Shown one piece after another: positions 50,455-60,123 of a stretch of DNA of 64,000 nucleotides. A program made the translations under genes and the position numbers. Origin of the DNA: Chryseobacterium sp. Tr-659 (GTDB lineage Bacteria > Bacteroidota > Bacteroidia > Flavobacteriales > Weeksellaceae); the NCBI RefSeq assembly GCF_011752975.1, contig NZ_VWWP01000008.1:211805-275804 (forward strand), read 5' to 3'. Positions within the stretch are counted from its first letter, which is position 1, and each line of letters begins with the position of its first letter. Below the pieces are notes generated by a model. It saw only the letters and a program-made list of their open reading frames with translations, was not told the origin of the DNA and did no database searches.

Positions 50455-50892
50455 TTATTCAAGAACAAATTTAGCTAGTGGAGCCATTCTTGCCTTATTC
50501 AAAGTCAAAGTATTTCCATTCACAGAGTAATTATCCGCAGTAAGAATAGCTTTTGTAAACTGGTTTTCAATATCCAGATCTTCACAAGCCATCATTGTAG
50601 ATACTCCCTGATTGAATTTAATTCTCATTATTTCAGGCTTGATCTCAAAGGTTCCGCCCAGCCCGTTACATCCTGCATGTCCTTCATATTTCATTCCGTC
50701 CATTGTAAGTTTGAAATAAGGATTGTTTTTAGGATTCTTCAGCTTAATCGGTTGTCCGTTAAGTTCTGTAAGCTTCCATGTTTTTCCTGTGATATCAGTC
50801 GTTGCTTTTTGAGCAGAAGCCTGAGGTTTACAAGAAACAACCAAAAATGTAGCGATAACAAGGGCTGATAAGTAATAATATAAACTTTTCAT
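50455..50892 (-). CDS. META-domain lipoprotein (HslJ-like)
   Basis: A 145-residue lipoprotein: MKSLYYYLSALVIATFLVVSC (lipobox Cys21) then a META domain with TGKTWKLTELNGQPI, PYFKLTMDGMKYEGHAGCNGLGGTFEI and MMACEDLDIENQFTKAI. META proteins such as HslJ are heat-inducible envelope proteins of unclear function. It is transcribed together with, or just downstream of, the second small lipoprotein gene (30-bp gap). Confidence 0.88.
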   Translation of the reverse strand: MKSLYYYLSALVIATFLVVSCKPQASAQKATTDITGKTWKLTELNGQPIKLKNPKNNPYFKLTMDGMKYEGHAGCNGLGGTFEIKPEIMRIKFNQGVSTMMACEDLDIENQFTKAILTADNYSVNGNTLTLNKARMAPLAKFVLE

Positions 50893-50922
50893 AATGTTAA
50901 TTTTAAATTGGTGTACTCTATG

Positions 50923-51318
50923 CTAATACGATGCCATTTTTGCTGGACCAGACTCTTTTTTCGCCTGTTTAAGATGGAAGAGAACCATATCTACATTCTT
51001 CTTCAGGAAAGTTACATTTCCCTTAATTTCAGAGTATTGATACTCTTCATTGGAGGCTGTATACTCGGGTAAAGCATCACTTTTTTTAAGGTCATAAGTT
51101 TTACCGTTTAAATGTATAGTGGCCGTATTTTTAGTGTTGTTAATGGTGACTTCTATTTGTTCTCCATAGCTGTCAACATATACATTTTTAGAAATGTCAT
51201 CTGTATTTTCTGGGGCTACGGCAGCGGTAACGCTTTCAGCTTCTTTTCCCGGATGTTTACACGCTGTTAAGGAAATGATGGTCAATCCCAAAAGGATGGG
51301 TGCTAATAATTTTTTCAT
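50923..51318 (-). CDS. Small lipoprotein, possible MliC-like fold
   Basis: A 131-residue lipoprotein (MKKLLAPILLGLTIISLTAC, Cys20). The C-terminal 80 residues (VTINNTKNTATIHLNGKTYD, DALPEYTASNEEYQYSEI, GNVTFLKKNVDMVLFHL) recall the MliC/PliC lysozyme-inhibitor pattern: a variable strand, 'aSGxxY', and 'xxfwxKgxxaxL'. The catalytic-site-blocking Ser/Lys residues cannot be confirmed. It is the first gene of the two-lipoprotein unit; the gap upstream is long and may hold its promoter. Confidence 0.65.
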   Translation of the reverse strand: MKKLLAPILLGLTIISLTACKHPGKEAESVTAAVAPENTDDISKNVYVDSYGEQIEVTINNTKNTATIHLNGKTYDLKKSDALPEYTASNEEYQYSEIKGNVTFLKKNVDMVLFHLKQAKKESGPAKMASY

Positions 51319-51661
51319 AGTGATAAGTGATTTTAAAGTGTTTCATGAATTATGATGTTAATGCTATATAAAATTACGAATATTTTTAATAAATATATGT
51401 TAATTTTACATAAACTAACAATAAGTTTCAATTCTTATTGTTAAGGCTGATCCTTTTTTAAACATTCTTTGTGAAACGCAAAAAAGTAATTTTTATAGTG
51501 AAAAATTGTGGATTGATGGCGTTAATATGGAATTTTTAACGAACTTATTTTCAATAGAATAAAGTGTGTTTTTTCTTTTTTTCATTTGTTGTGTAAATTT
51601 TCGGCAAAAATAATTCAAAAATAAGAGAATAACAATAAGTGTGTGTTAATAATTCGAAATC
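51319..51661. other. Non-coding interval upstream of the lipoproteins
   Basis: Strongly AT-rich, with no open frame, repeat or strong hairpin that I can support. It must hold the leftward promoter of the lipoprotein genes. Confidence 0.4.
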
Positions 51662-51808
51662 ATGATAAAATTTAGTTTTTTTAACAAAAACGTTTATCTA
51701 AACAATCAGATTTTAGAAGATCACCGTTTCAAAATGTCAAAAAAAGAAACAATATTTTTAGAGACTTTCTCTTATTTTATAAAATTTGTGCTGATTGCAG
51801 GTCATTAA
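51662..51808 (+). CDS. Possible 48-residue small protein
   Basis: ATG at 51662, stop at 51806-51808, giving a 48-residue peptide, MIKFSFFNKNVYLNNQILED then 28 more residues ending FIKFVLIAGH. It is basic and hydrophobic with no recognised family. The frame is unbroken in a very AT-rich gap, where chance frames of this length occur but are not common. A second in-frame ATG at 51734 gives a 24-residue version. No clear promoter is seen. I list it only as a possibility. Confidence 0.25.
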   Translation: MIKFSFFNKNVYLNNQILEDHRFKMSKKETIFLETFSYFIKFVLIAGH

Positions 51809-51970
51809 TCGGAAGCTGTCATTATTGTGAAAATTGGCTTAATGTCTCTTGAATAGGAGAGAAATTTAATATTTATCAGCGCTATTGTTTCAGCTAATTT
51901 AAAGAAGCGTTAAATTTTGTTAATCCGTTATGATAATATCATAAACAGGATGTACATTTGCGACTTCAAA

Positions 51971-52357
51971 ATGAGAAACTTTATAGTATACTTTTTAACC
52001 GGTCTTTTTCTGCTGTTTGTAGTGGAAAGCAGACTCAACGTTAAAACACTCCGAAATGACTACACAGGTCATGTTTCTCACCATCTGCCTAAAAAAGCCA
52101 ATCGTTTAAATCAAACTTTTGAAAAACTTTCGGTTCAGCAAATGGCAGATAATATAGAAAATTCCACTTTAGAACTTGCAGAAAACGATTTTCAGCTGTC
52201 TGATATTGTTCAGGCGATTGTTGTTTTTGCAGGTGTTTTCAGTCTGGTTTATATTTTCGGATTAAAAAGCTATAAACGGTTAAGACCGGAAATTCATGGC
52301 TTTGTTTTGGGCTTTGCCACCAAAAGATTCATTCTGATCCGTTCCATTAGAATTTAA
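51971..52357 (+). CDS. Hypothetical membrane protein, 128 residues
   Basis: I do not recognise the family. From the ATG at 51971 (MRNFIVYFLTGLFLLFVVES) there is an N-terminal membrane segment, a soluble middle (about 22-82), a second membrane segment (IVQAIVVFAGVFSLVYIFGL) and a short basic C-terminus. A TACATTTG at 51953-51960 fits the -7 consensus and overlaps earlier in-frame starts, which is why I choose 51971. It precedes an RND efflux operon by 144 bases; whether it belongs to that operon is unclear. Confidence 0.65.
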   Translation: MRNFIVYFLTGLFLLFVVESRLNVKTLRNDYTGHVSHHLPKKANRLNQTFEKLSVQQMADNIENSTLELAENDFQLSDIVQAIVVFAGVFSLVYIFGLKSYKRLRPEIHGFVLGFATKRFILIRSIRI

Positions 52358-52501
52358 AATTTCATTTTTCCATTTATTTTCTGCCTGATTCCGGGTGGGA
52401 GTACCCTGCGTTGTGTATGCCGGTAATCATCACACTGCATCATCTTTTATTACCATTTTATTTCTATTCAAACATTAACGATTTATATAAACTCTAGGAT
52501 T

Positions 52502-53587
52502 ATGATAAAAAGAGTTATTTCGGGAATTGCACTGAGTGCCCTTTTGCTGGCAGTTGGCTGCAATAAGAAGAAAGAAGAGAAGGAAGAAGTTACCGTGTAC
52601 CCGGTAACAACTCCTGTAGTGATGGACACTGTCATCAACAAAGAATATGTAGCCCAGATTCAGTCTGTGAAGAACATTGAAGTCCGGGCACAGGAAAAAG
52701 GGTTCCTGGAAAAGATATTTGTAGATGAAGGACAGTATGTACAAGCGGGGCAGACCTTGTTCCGAATCATGCCTAAACTGTATCAGGCTGAATTATTAAA
52801 AGCAAAAGCAGAAGTAGAACAAGCTTCTATTGAACTTAGAAATGCAAGTACATTGGCAGGAAACAATATCGTTTCTAAAAATGAAAAAGCAATGGCAAAA
52901 GCCAAGCTGGATGCAGCCAATGCAGAAATGAAACTGGCACAGATTCATCTTTCATTTACGGATATTAAAGCTCCGTTTTCAGGTGTAATCAACAGAATTC
53001 CCCTTAAATTAGGAAGTCTTGTAGATGAAGGAGATTTATTAACTTCTTTGTCAGACAATACAAGTATCTATACTTATTTCAATGTTTCAGAACCTGAATA
53101 TTTAAGTTATCAGACACATGCAGCAGACAGAGGAAGCAATCAGGTGTCATTGATTACCGCAAATGGTGAAACCTATTCGCAGAAAGGAGAAATTCAGACC
53201 ATTGAAGGAGAATTCGACAATGAAACAGGAAATATTGCCTTCCGTGCTAAGTTTCCTAACCCGGATAAACTTTTGAGAAATGGTGAAACCGGAAAAGTAC
53301 AAATGTCTATGCCGGTTCATAATGCCTTAATCATTCCGCAGAAAGCAACTTATGAAATTCAGGATCAGAAGTATGTATTTGTAATTGATAAGAATGGGGC
53401 GGCAAAATCCCGAAATATCAAGATTGCTTATGAACTTCCGGATTTGTACGTGGTTGCCTCAGGAATTTCAAAAGGAGATCAGATTCTTTTAGAAGGTGTT
53501 CAGAAAGTGAAGGATGATCAGAAGGTAAAAACAAAATTCCAGGATCCTAAAAAAGTTCTTCAATCATTGAAATTAAAAGCAGAGTAG
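52502..53587 (+). CDS. RND efflux periplasmic adaptor lipoprotein
   Basis: A 361-residue membrane-fusion protein. Lipoprotein signal MIKRVISGIALSALLLAVGC (Cys20) and Lys/Glu-rich linker, then the lipoyl/barrel-sandwich halves (NIEVRAQEKGFLEKIFVDEGQYVQAGQTLF and IKAPFSGVINRIPLKLGSLVDEGDLL) around a coiled-coil hairpin rich in Ala/Lys/Glu (residues ~95-155), and the C-terminal membrane-proximal domain (LIPQKATYEIQDQKYVFV). It links the inner-membrane pump to the outer-membrane channel. First gene of a three-gene efflux operon. Confidence 0.92.
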   Translation: MIKRVISGIALSALLLAVGCNKKKEEKEEVTVYPVTTPVVMDTVINKEYVAQIQSVKNIEVRAQEKGFLEKIFVDEGQYVQAGQTLFRIMPKLYQAELLKAKAEVEQASIELRNASTLAGNNIVSKNEKAMAKAKLDAANAEMKLAQIHLSFTDIKAPFSGVINRIPLKLGSLVDEGDLLTSLSDNTSIYTYFNVSEPEYLSYQTHAADRGSNQVSLITANGETYSQKGEIQTIEGEFDNETGNIAFRAKFPNPDKLLRNGETGKVQMSMPVHNALIIPQKATYEIQDQKYVFVIDKNGAAKSRNIKIAYELPDLYVVASGISKGDQILLEGVQKVKDDQKVKTKFQDPKKVLQSLKLKAE

Positions 53588-53608
53588 TGGCCTCTAAAAT
53601 GAAGTAGT

Positions 53609-56600
53609 ATGTTTAAGAAATTCATCCGCAGACCTGTTCTGTCTATAGTAATCTCTCTGATTATTGTATTTTTAGGGATCTTGTCATTGGTAAAACTTCC
53701 GGTGACGCAGTTCCCTTCCATTTCTCCGCCTAAAGTAAATATTACCGCAGAATATCCCGGAGCCAACAACGAATTATTGATTAAATCCGTTGTTATCCCC
53801 TTGGAAAGAGGGCTAAACGGGGTTCCAGGTATGAAATATATGACCTCTGATGCCGGAAATGACGGGGAGGCTTCCATTCAGGTTGTATTTGACCTGGGAA
53901 CAGATCCCAATGTTGCTGCAGTAAACGTGCAGAACCGTGTATCTTCAGTGGTAAATAAACTTCCGCCTCTGGTAGTACGTGAAGGGGTAAAGATTACCCG
54001 TGAAGAACCCAATATGTTGATGTACATTAACCTGTATAGTGACGATCCTAAAGCTGATCAGAAATTCCTTTTCAACTATGCAGATATCAACGTAATGTCT
54101 GAGTTGAGAAGGGTAAGTGGGGTTGGTTTTGCCGATATCCTCGGAACCCGTGAATATGCAATGCGTATCTGGCTTAAACCAGACAGATTAACGGCTTATA
54201 ATATTTCGGCTGATGAAGTAATGGAGTCATTGAATGAGCAGAGTTTGGAAGCTTCTCCCGGAAAAACAGGAGAAAGTTCCGGAAAACGCTCACAGTCATT
54301 TGAATATGTATTAAAATATCCGGGGCGTTTCAACAATGAAAAAGATTACGGAAATATTATTTTAAAAGCAAAACCAAACGGTGAATCCGTAAGGTTGAAA
54401 GATGTTGCAGATATTGAATTCGGAAGCTCAATGTATGATATTTATTCCACATTGAACGGAAAACCTTCTGCAGCGATCACTGTAAAACAATCCTATGGAT
54501 CCAATGCAAGTGATGTAATTAAAAATGTAAAAGCTCTGATGGCTGATCTTGAAAAAAATAACTTCCCTAAAGGAATGCATTATGAGATCAGTTATGACGT
54601 ATCCCGATTCCTGGATGCTTCCATGGAAAAGGTAATACATACTTTATTTGAGGCCTTTGTTCTGGTTGCAATTGTAGTATTCCTATTCCTTGGTGACTGG
54701 CGTTCAACATTGATTCCGGCATTAGCCGTTCCGGTTTCATTGGTGGGAACATTTGCTGTAATGTCTGCATTCGGAATTACCCTGAACATGATCTCGCTCT
54801 TTGCTCTGGTAATGGCGATCGGAGTTGTTGTAGATGACGCAATTGTAGTAATTGAAGCCGTTCATGCCAAAATGGAGGAAAAAAATCTCTCTCCTTTGAA
54901 GGCTACCGAAGAAGCAATGCATGAGATCAGTGGGGCAATTATCGCGATTACGCTGGTAATGGCATCCGTATTTATTCCGATTGCATTTATGTCCGGCCCT
55001 GTAGGGGTATTTTACCGTCAGTTCTCTATCACAATGGCTTCATCCATTATTTTATCGGGAGTTGTAGCACTTACTTTAACACCGGCATTGTGTGCGTTGA
55101 TCCTGAAAAATAATCACGGAAAAGCGAAGAAGAAAACTCCGGTTACTATTTTCCTGGATAAGTTTAATAATATATTCACAAAAGGAGCAGGAAGATATGA
55201 GAAGATGCTGAATAAAACAGTAACGAAGAAAACCATTACATTACCGTTGTTGTTAGCATTCTGTGCTGGTACTTATTTCCTGAGTAACTCCCTTCCATCA
55301 GGGTTTATCCCGGCAGAAGATCAGGGGATGATCTATGCAATTATTCAGACACCGCCGGGATCTACACTAGAAAGAACGAATCAGATTGCCAGAGAACTTT
55401 TGAGAGAATCAGAAGATATTGATGGTGTACAGTCTGTTTCCTCTCTTGCCGGTTATGAGATCTTGACAGAAGGAACCGGATCGAACTCAGGGACCTGTCT
55501 GATCAATCTTAAAAGTTGGGATGAGCGTAAAGAATCAGCCGCTGAAATTATTGAAAAATTAGAAGAAAAAGCTAAAAATATTCCAGGTGCTAATATTGAA
55601 TTCTTCCAGCCGCCTTCCGTTCCGGGTTATGGTGCTGCAGGAGGTTTCGAACTTCGTTTGCTGGATAAAGCGGGGAGTGGAGATTATCACAAAATGGAAC
55701 AGGTAAGTAATGACTTTGTAAAAGAGTTGAAAAAACGTCCGGAACTCGGTTCAGCATTTACATTCTATTCAGCGAGTTTTCCTCAATACATGCTTAGAAT
55801 AGATAATGATCTTGCAGAGCAGAAAGGAGTAACCATTGAAAAAGCAATGGATAATTTATCTACCCTGATTGGTTCCAACTATGAGACGAGTTTCATCCGT
55901 TTTGACAGACCTTATAAAGTAATTGTTCAGGCAGGGCCGCAATACCGCGCCTTACCTACTGACCTGTTGAAATTATATGTTAAGAATGATAAAGACCAGA
56001 TGGTTCCTTATTCGGATTTCATGAGACTTGAAAAAGTATATGGTCTATCTGAGATGACGAGACATAATATGTACAATTCTGCGCAGGTGAGCGGAACTCC
56101 TGCTCCGGGATATAGTAGCGGGCAGGCCATCAAGGCTATTCAGGAAGTAGCGGATAAAACACTTCCCAGAGGTTTCGGTATAGACTGGGCCGGGATTTCC
56201 AAAGATGAAGTAAGCCGTGGAAATGAAGCTGTATTTATCTTCCTTGTGTGTTTAGGATTCGTTTATCTTATCCTTTCTGCACAGTATGAAAGCTTCATCC
56301 TTCCGCTTCCGGTTATTTTATCCCTTCCGGTAGGTATTTTTGGAGCGTTCTTATGTCTAAAACTTTTAGGATTGGAAAATAATATCTATGCACAGGTGGC
56401 TATGGTAATGCTTATCGGGCTTTTAGGTAAAAATGCCGTATTGATCGTAGAATTTGCCGTTCAGAAGAAAGCTGAAGAGGGGATTCCTGTTGTACAGGCT
56501 GCTATTGAAGGGGCTGCTATCCGTTTCCGTCCGATTCTTATGACTTCATTTGCGTTCATTGCGGGTTTGATTCCTTTGGTAATTGCAACAGGGCCGGGAG

Positions 56601-56800
56601 CTGTAGGAAACAGAACAATTGGTACTGCTGCCGCAGGAGGAATGCTGATCGGAACCATTTTCGGACTGATGGTTATCCCAGGATTGTATTATATCTTCGG
56701 AACCATTGCTGATAAGTCGAGACTGGCAAGATATGAAGAAGAAAATCCTTTAACAGAACAAACTGAACCTTATGAACACGATGGAAAATTCGAAGACTAA
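53609..56800 (+). CDS. RND efflux pump permease (HAE1 family)
   Basis: A 1063-residue inner-membrane pump of AcrB/MexB type. N-terminus MFKKFIRRPVLSIVISL, two large periplasmic loops after TM1 and TM7, the TM4 proton-relay aspartates in GVVVDDAIVVIEAVH, the TM10 lysine in GLLGKNAVLIVEFA, and RFRPILMTSFAFIAGLIPL. The start of the gene for the outer-membrane channel overlaps its 3' end by 29 bases. It probably exports hydrophobic drugs, detergents or other small toxic molecules in exchange for protons; specificity is not predictable. Complete, with no obvious damage. Confidence 0.94.
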   Translation: MFKKFIRRPVLSIVISLIIVFLGILSLVKLPVTQFPSISPPKVNITAEYPGANNELLIKSVVIPLERGLNGVPGMKYMTSDAGNDGEASIQVVFDLGTDPNVAAVNVQNRVSSVVNKLPPLVVREGVKITREEPNMLMYINLYSDDPKADQKFLFNYADINVMSELRRVSGVGFADILGTREYAMRIWLKPDRLTAYNISADEVMESLNEQSLEASPGKTGESSGKRSQSFEYVLKYPGRFNNEKDYGNIILKAKPNGESVRLKDVADIEFGSSMYDIYSTLNGKPSAAITVKQSYGSNASDVIKNVKALMADLEKNNFPKGMHYEISYDVSRFLDASMEKVIHTLFEAFVLVAIVVFLFLGDWRSTLIPALAVPVSLVGTFAVMSAFGITLNMISLFALVMAIGVVVDDAIVVIEAVHAKMEEKNLSPLKATEEAMHEISGAIIAITLVMASVFIPIAFMSGPVGVFYRQFSITMASSIILSGVVALTLTPALCALILKNNHGKAKKKTPVTIFLDKFNNIFTKGAGRYEKMLNKTVTKKTITLPLLLAFCAGTYFLSNSLPSGFIPAEDQGMIYAIIQTPPGSTLERTNQIARELLRESEDIDGVQSVSSLAGYEILTEGTGSNSGTCLINLKSWDERKESAAEIIEKLEEKAKNIPGANIEFFQPPSVPGYGAAGGFELRLLDKAGSGDYHKMEQVSNDFVKELKKRPELGSAFTFYSASFPQYMLRIDNDLAEQKGVTIEKAMDNLSTLIGSNYETSFIRFDRPYKVIVQAGPQYRALPTDLLKLYVKNDKDQMVPYSDFMRLEKVYGLSEMTRHNMYNSAQVSGTPAPGYSSGQAIKAIQEVADKTLPRGFGIDWAGISKDEVSRGNEAVFIFLVCLGFVYLILSAQYESFILPLPVILSLPVGIFGAFLCLKLLGLENNIYAQVAMVMLIGLLGKNAVLIVEFAVQKKAEEGIPVVQAAIEGAAIRFRPILMTSFAFIAGLIPLVIATGPGAVGNRTIGTAAAGGMLIGTIFGLMVIPGLYYIFGTIADKSRLARYEEENPLTEQTEPYEHDGKFED

Positions 56801-58229
56801 AAATATAATCACAGCCATTGCCTTATCTCTTGTTCTTGCAAGTTGTAAGGCTCCGATGGCCACCGTCATAAAAGACGAGGTAAAAGAAAATATACCTCAA
56901 AACTTCAATCAGGAAGAGCAGCAGGATGCTAATAGCAACAGTGGAACCACTCCGTGGAGACAGTTTTTTACTGATCCGAATCTGGTTACCCTGATTGAAA
57001 CGGCCTTAAAAAACAATCAGGAGCTGATGATCACCCTTCAGGAGATTGAAATTGCCAAAAGTGGTGTTTTGGCTAAAAAAGGAAGATTAAGCCCTACCGT
57101 TTCTGCCGGGATCGGGGCAGGCCTGAAAAAAGCCGGCCGCTATACCAGTGAAGGAGCGGGAGATGCGTCTACGGAAATGGAACCCGGAAAACCAATACCT
57201 GATCCGCTGGGGAATTTTGAGGCCGGCTTAAATGCAAGTTGGGAAATTGACATCTGGAAAAAGCTCAGAAATGAAAAAGAATCTGCGGTTGCCCACTATC
57301 TTTCCACAGTGGAAGGGAAGAACTTTGTCCTTTCCAATCTGATTGAGGAAGTTGCTGATAATTATTATGAATTACTGGCTCTAGATAATCAACTGGAGAT
57401 TATACAGCAGTATATTAAACTTCAGCAGAAGGCATTGGAAATTTCCAAAATTCAAAAAGAGGCTGCTGCTGCTACGGAGCTTGCTGTGAAAAAATTTGAA
57501 GCAGAGCTTGCTAAATCTAAAGCATCAGAATATACCATCCGCCAGGAGATCACTGAAAAGGAAAATGAGATCAATGCTTTATTGGGTAGATATCCACAGC
57601 CGATCGTAAGAACAAAGGAAAACTTTATGTCTACCATTCCCCAGACTGTGTATACAGGAATTCCGTCACAATTACTGGCAAATCGCCCTGATATCAAGCA
57701 GGCCGAACTGGAATTAAAGGCATCAAAACTCGATGTAGAAGCGGCCAGAAAAGAGTTTTATCCTTCACTGGAAATTTCTGCAACACTGGGACTAGAGGCT
57801 TTCAAACCTTCTTATCTGGTTAAAATGCCGGAATCAATTGCTTACAATCTGGTAGGAGAGCTGGCAGGCCCACTAATTAATAAAAGTGCTATCAAAGCCA
57901 ATTTTCAGACTGCTGATGCAAAACAGATTCAGGCATTGTACGAATATGACAAGACTATTCTTAATGCTTATCTGGATGTTGCGAATTTAATGTCAAAGAT
58001 CAAAAATATTGATCAGTATTATCAGCTGAAATCCCAGGAAACCAAGGCACTGGATCAGTCTATTGATATTGCCAATCAATTGTTCCGTAATTCAAGAGCA
58101 GATTACCTTGAGGTTCTTTTAAACCAGAGAGATGCACTGGATGCAAAAATGGAACTGATAGAAGCTAAGCAGAAACAGCTCAGCACTGTAGTCGACATCT
58201 ATAAAAGTTTAGGTGGCGGTTGGAAATAG
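56772..58229 (+). CDS. RND efflux outer-membrane channel lipoprotein
   Basis: A 485-residue OprM/TolC-family channel. Lipoprotein signal with lipobox LASC (MNTMENSKTKNIITAIALSL...ASC). Two outer-membrane efflux repeats are visible, with FEAGLNASWEIDIWKKLRNEKESAVAHYL in the first and LLANRPDIKQAELELKASKLDVEAARKEFYPSLEISATLGL in the second. It is predicted to form a trimeric barrel and periplasmic tunnel. Either of two ATGs (56772 or 56781) could start it; both overlap the permease gene, so it is translationally coupled. Last gene of the efflux operon. Confidence 0.92.
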   Translation: MNTMENSKTKNIITAIALSLVLASCKAPMATVIKDEVKENIPQNFNQEEQQDANSNSGTTPWRQFFTDPNLVTLIETALKNNQELMITLQEIEIAKSGVLAKKGRLSPTVSAGIGAGLKKAGRYTSEGAGDASTEMEPGKPIPDPLGNFEAGLNASWEIDIWKKLRNEKESAVAHYLSTVEGKNFVLSNLIEEVADNYYELLALDNQLEIIQQYIKLQQKALEISKIQKEAAAATELAVKKFEAELAKSKASEYTIRQEITEKENEINALLGRYPQPIVRTKENFMSTIPQTVYTGIPSQLLANRPDIKQAELELKASKLDVEAARKEFYPSLEISATLGLEAFKPSYLVKMPESIAYNLVGELAGPLINKSAIKANFQTADAKQIQALYEYDKTILNAYLDVANLMSKIKNIDQYYQLKSQETKALDQSIDIANQLFRNSRADYLEVLLNQRDALDAKMELIEAKQKQLSTVVDIYKSLGGGWK

Positions 58230-58266
58230 AACATCATAATTCAATCAATAAACAGTTAATGTTTGA

Positions 58267-58297
58267 GGGGTCAATTTTTAGGAGTTGGCCCTTTTTA
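58267..58297 (+). terminator. Terminator of the RND operon
   Basis: A 7-bp stem GGGTCAA (58268-58274) / TTGGCCC (58285-58291, one T-G) followed by TTTTT. Confidence 0.75.
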
Positions 58298-58503
58298 TGT
58301 TTAATGCACCAGGTTTTGTTATTTTAATAAGAGTATTTTACATTAAAAATATGTTATTAAAGTAAAATATAAATAGCATTTTATAATAAATAGTATAGTT
58401 TCCATTGCGTTGTACCAGGGTAGTTTTTCGTGTCTTAAAAAATGTTAAATTCGTAACGTTTAAAAGAACTGATAATAATTAACTCAAAATAAAAACCATA
58501 AAT

Positions 58504-60117
58504 ATGAGAAGAATCTATCTCTGTGCATTTACCTTATGTACAGTCTTGAGTTTATCCGCTCAGGAAACAGAGGTGGTCTGGCAAAAAGATATCAAATCCT
58601 CTACCCAGGATTTCCTTTCACAGGTCACCACAACCATCGATCAACAGTATCTTATCACCGGAAGCGCTATACAATCAGGAAGAGGAAAGCAGGAGGCTGG
58701 GAGTAAACCAAACAACGGTTACGATTTCCACCTGGTAAAACTCAACCAGCAGGGAGACCAGGCCTGGGAAAAATATTTCTCAGGATCTAACCATGATTAC
58801 CTGTCAGCCACCGTTACCACTCAGGATGGGGGCTTTCTATTAGCCGGAACCTCTTACTCAGGAAAAGGATTAGATAAAAAAGAAGAATCCAAAGGCGGTT
58901 CCGATATCTGGCTGATCCGAATCAATGAATTCGGCGATGAATTATGGCAAAAAACATTAGGAACCCCTTCCGATGAAGAAGCTAGAGCTGTTATTCAAAC
59001 CACCGACTTAGGATTCTTTGTAGCCGGTAATGTACAGAATGCTTCAAAAGGCTATGGTTCCAAAGATGTCTGGATCACAAGACTCGACAAAAACGGAAAA
59101 GAGCTGTCCCAATTAATTTTAGGCGGAAAAGGGTTGGATGAAGTCGAAAAGATGATTCCTACAAAAGATGGCGGAGCCTTAGTGGGAGTTTATTCCAGAA
59201 GCTCTGAGGTGAAGGTGGGAAGCGGGGAGCAGGATGCTGGAAGCAGTGCAAAGCTTGTCTCTCATTCCAAATCCAGCAGCAATTTCGGGGAAGGTGATTA
59301 CTGGATCATCAAACTAGATAAAAATGGAAAAGTAGAATGGGAAAAGAACTTCGGGGGCAAAGGAGATGATCATCTAAGAACACTGGCATTAACTTCAACA
59401 GGTTACCTTGTTGGAGGAGAATCCAGATCCGAAAGATCCGGCAATAAAACAGTAGGCATTGAAGAAGGCACAGACCTTTGGCTGATTTCCTTAAACGAAA
59501 GAGGAGAAGAACAGTGGCAGAAATCCTACAACTTCAAGAACCGAGATGTCCTGATGGGAATGAATGTGATCAGCGGGGAGCTGGAAGATGGAAGCCGGAG
59601 GTCAAAAGGTATTCTGTTGGGAGGTTATACCCAGGCAGAAGGAAGAATAGAGAAAGATGATGAAACCTTCTGGATGCTGTATTTAGACCAAAATGGAAAC
59701 GAACAGTGGAGAAAACACATCGCCGGAGAATCCAGAAAAAAGGAGGAAAGACTTTCCGATTTAAAATTAAACCGTGATGGTTCCATCATTTTAGCAGGCA
59801 CCAGCGCAGAAGAACTTGGCAAAGAAAACTGGAAGATTGTAAAACTTGGAGACAAACAAGTAGATCAGTTGATTGAGAAGTACGACATCAAGATCTATCC
59901 AAACCCTGTATCCGATTATGCGTATGTAGAAATCGGGTTTGATTTCAAAGAGGCAGATATTCTGCTGTATGATATGAGTGGAAGACAGGTCCAGAACCTG
60001 AAAACAAAGAATAAGGTGACAAAGATTAATACGCAGTCGCTCATTCAGGGAGCTTATTTAATTACCATAAAAACTAATGATAACAAAACGGCGAATGCAA
60101 AGCTGATTAAGAAATAA
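58504..60117 (+). CDS. T9SS type A cargo with propeller-like repeats
   Basis: A 537-residue secreted protein with signal peptide MRRIYLCAFTLCTVLSLSAQ. Five to six repeats of the form 'GGxDxWLIxLNxxGxxxWxKxxGGxxxDxxxxxxxTxDGGxxxxG' (for example GGSDIWLIRINEFGDELWQK, EGDYWIIKLDKNGKVEWEKN and EGTDLWLISLNERGEEQWQK) suggest a beta-propeller. The C-terminus is a type A sorting domain: IKIYPNPVSDYAYVEI, LYDMSGRQVQNL, GAYLITIKTNDNK, NAKLIKK. It stands directly before two RHS-like genes with short gaps, probably as one operon, and may bind their products at the surface (inference). Confidence 0.9.
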   Translation: MRRIYLCAFTLCTVLSLSAQETEVVWQKDIKSSTQDFLSQVTTTIDQQYLITGSAIQSGRGKQEAGSKPNNGYDFHLVKLNQQGDQAWEKYFSGSNHDYLSATVTTQDGGFLLAGTSYSGKGLDKKEESKGGSDIWLIRINEFGDELWQKTLGTPSDEEARAVIQTTDLGFFVAGNVQNASKGYGSKDVWITRLDKNGKELSQLILGGKGLDEVEKMIPTKDGGALVGVYSRSSEVKVGSGEQDAGSSAKLVSHSKSSSNFGEGDYWIIKLDKNGKVEWEKNFGGKGDDHLRTLALTSTGYLVGGESRSERSGNKTVGIEEGTDLWLISLNERGEEQWQKSYNFKNRDVLMGMNVISGELEDGSRRSKGILLGGYTQAEGRIEKDDETFWMLYLDQNGNEQWRKHIAGESRKKEERLSDLKLNRDGSIILAGTSAEELGKENWKIVKLGDKQVDQLIEKYDIKIYPNPVSDYAYVEIGFDFKEADILLYDMSGRQVQNLKTKNKVTKINTQSLIQGAYLITIKTNDNKTANAKLIKK

Positions 60118-60123
60118 ACTAAG

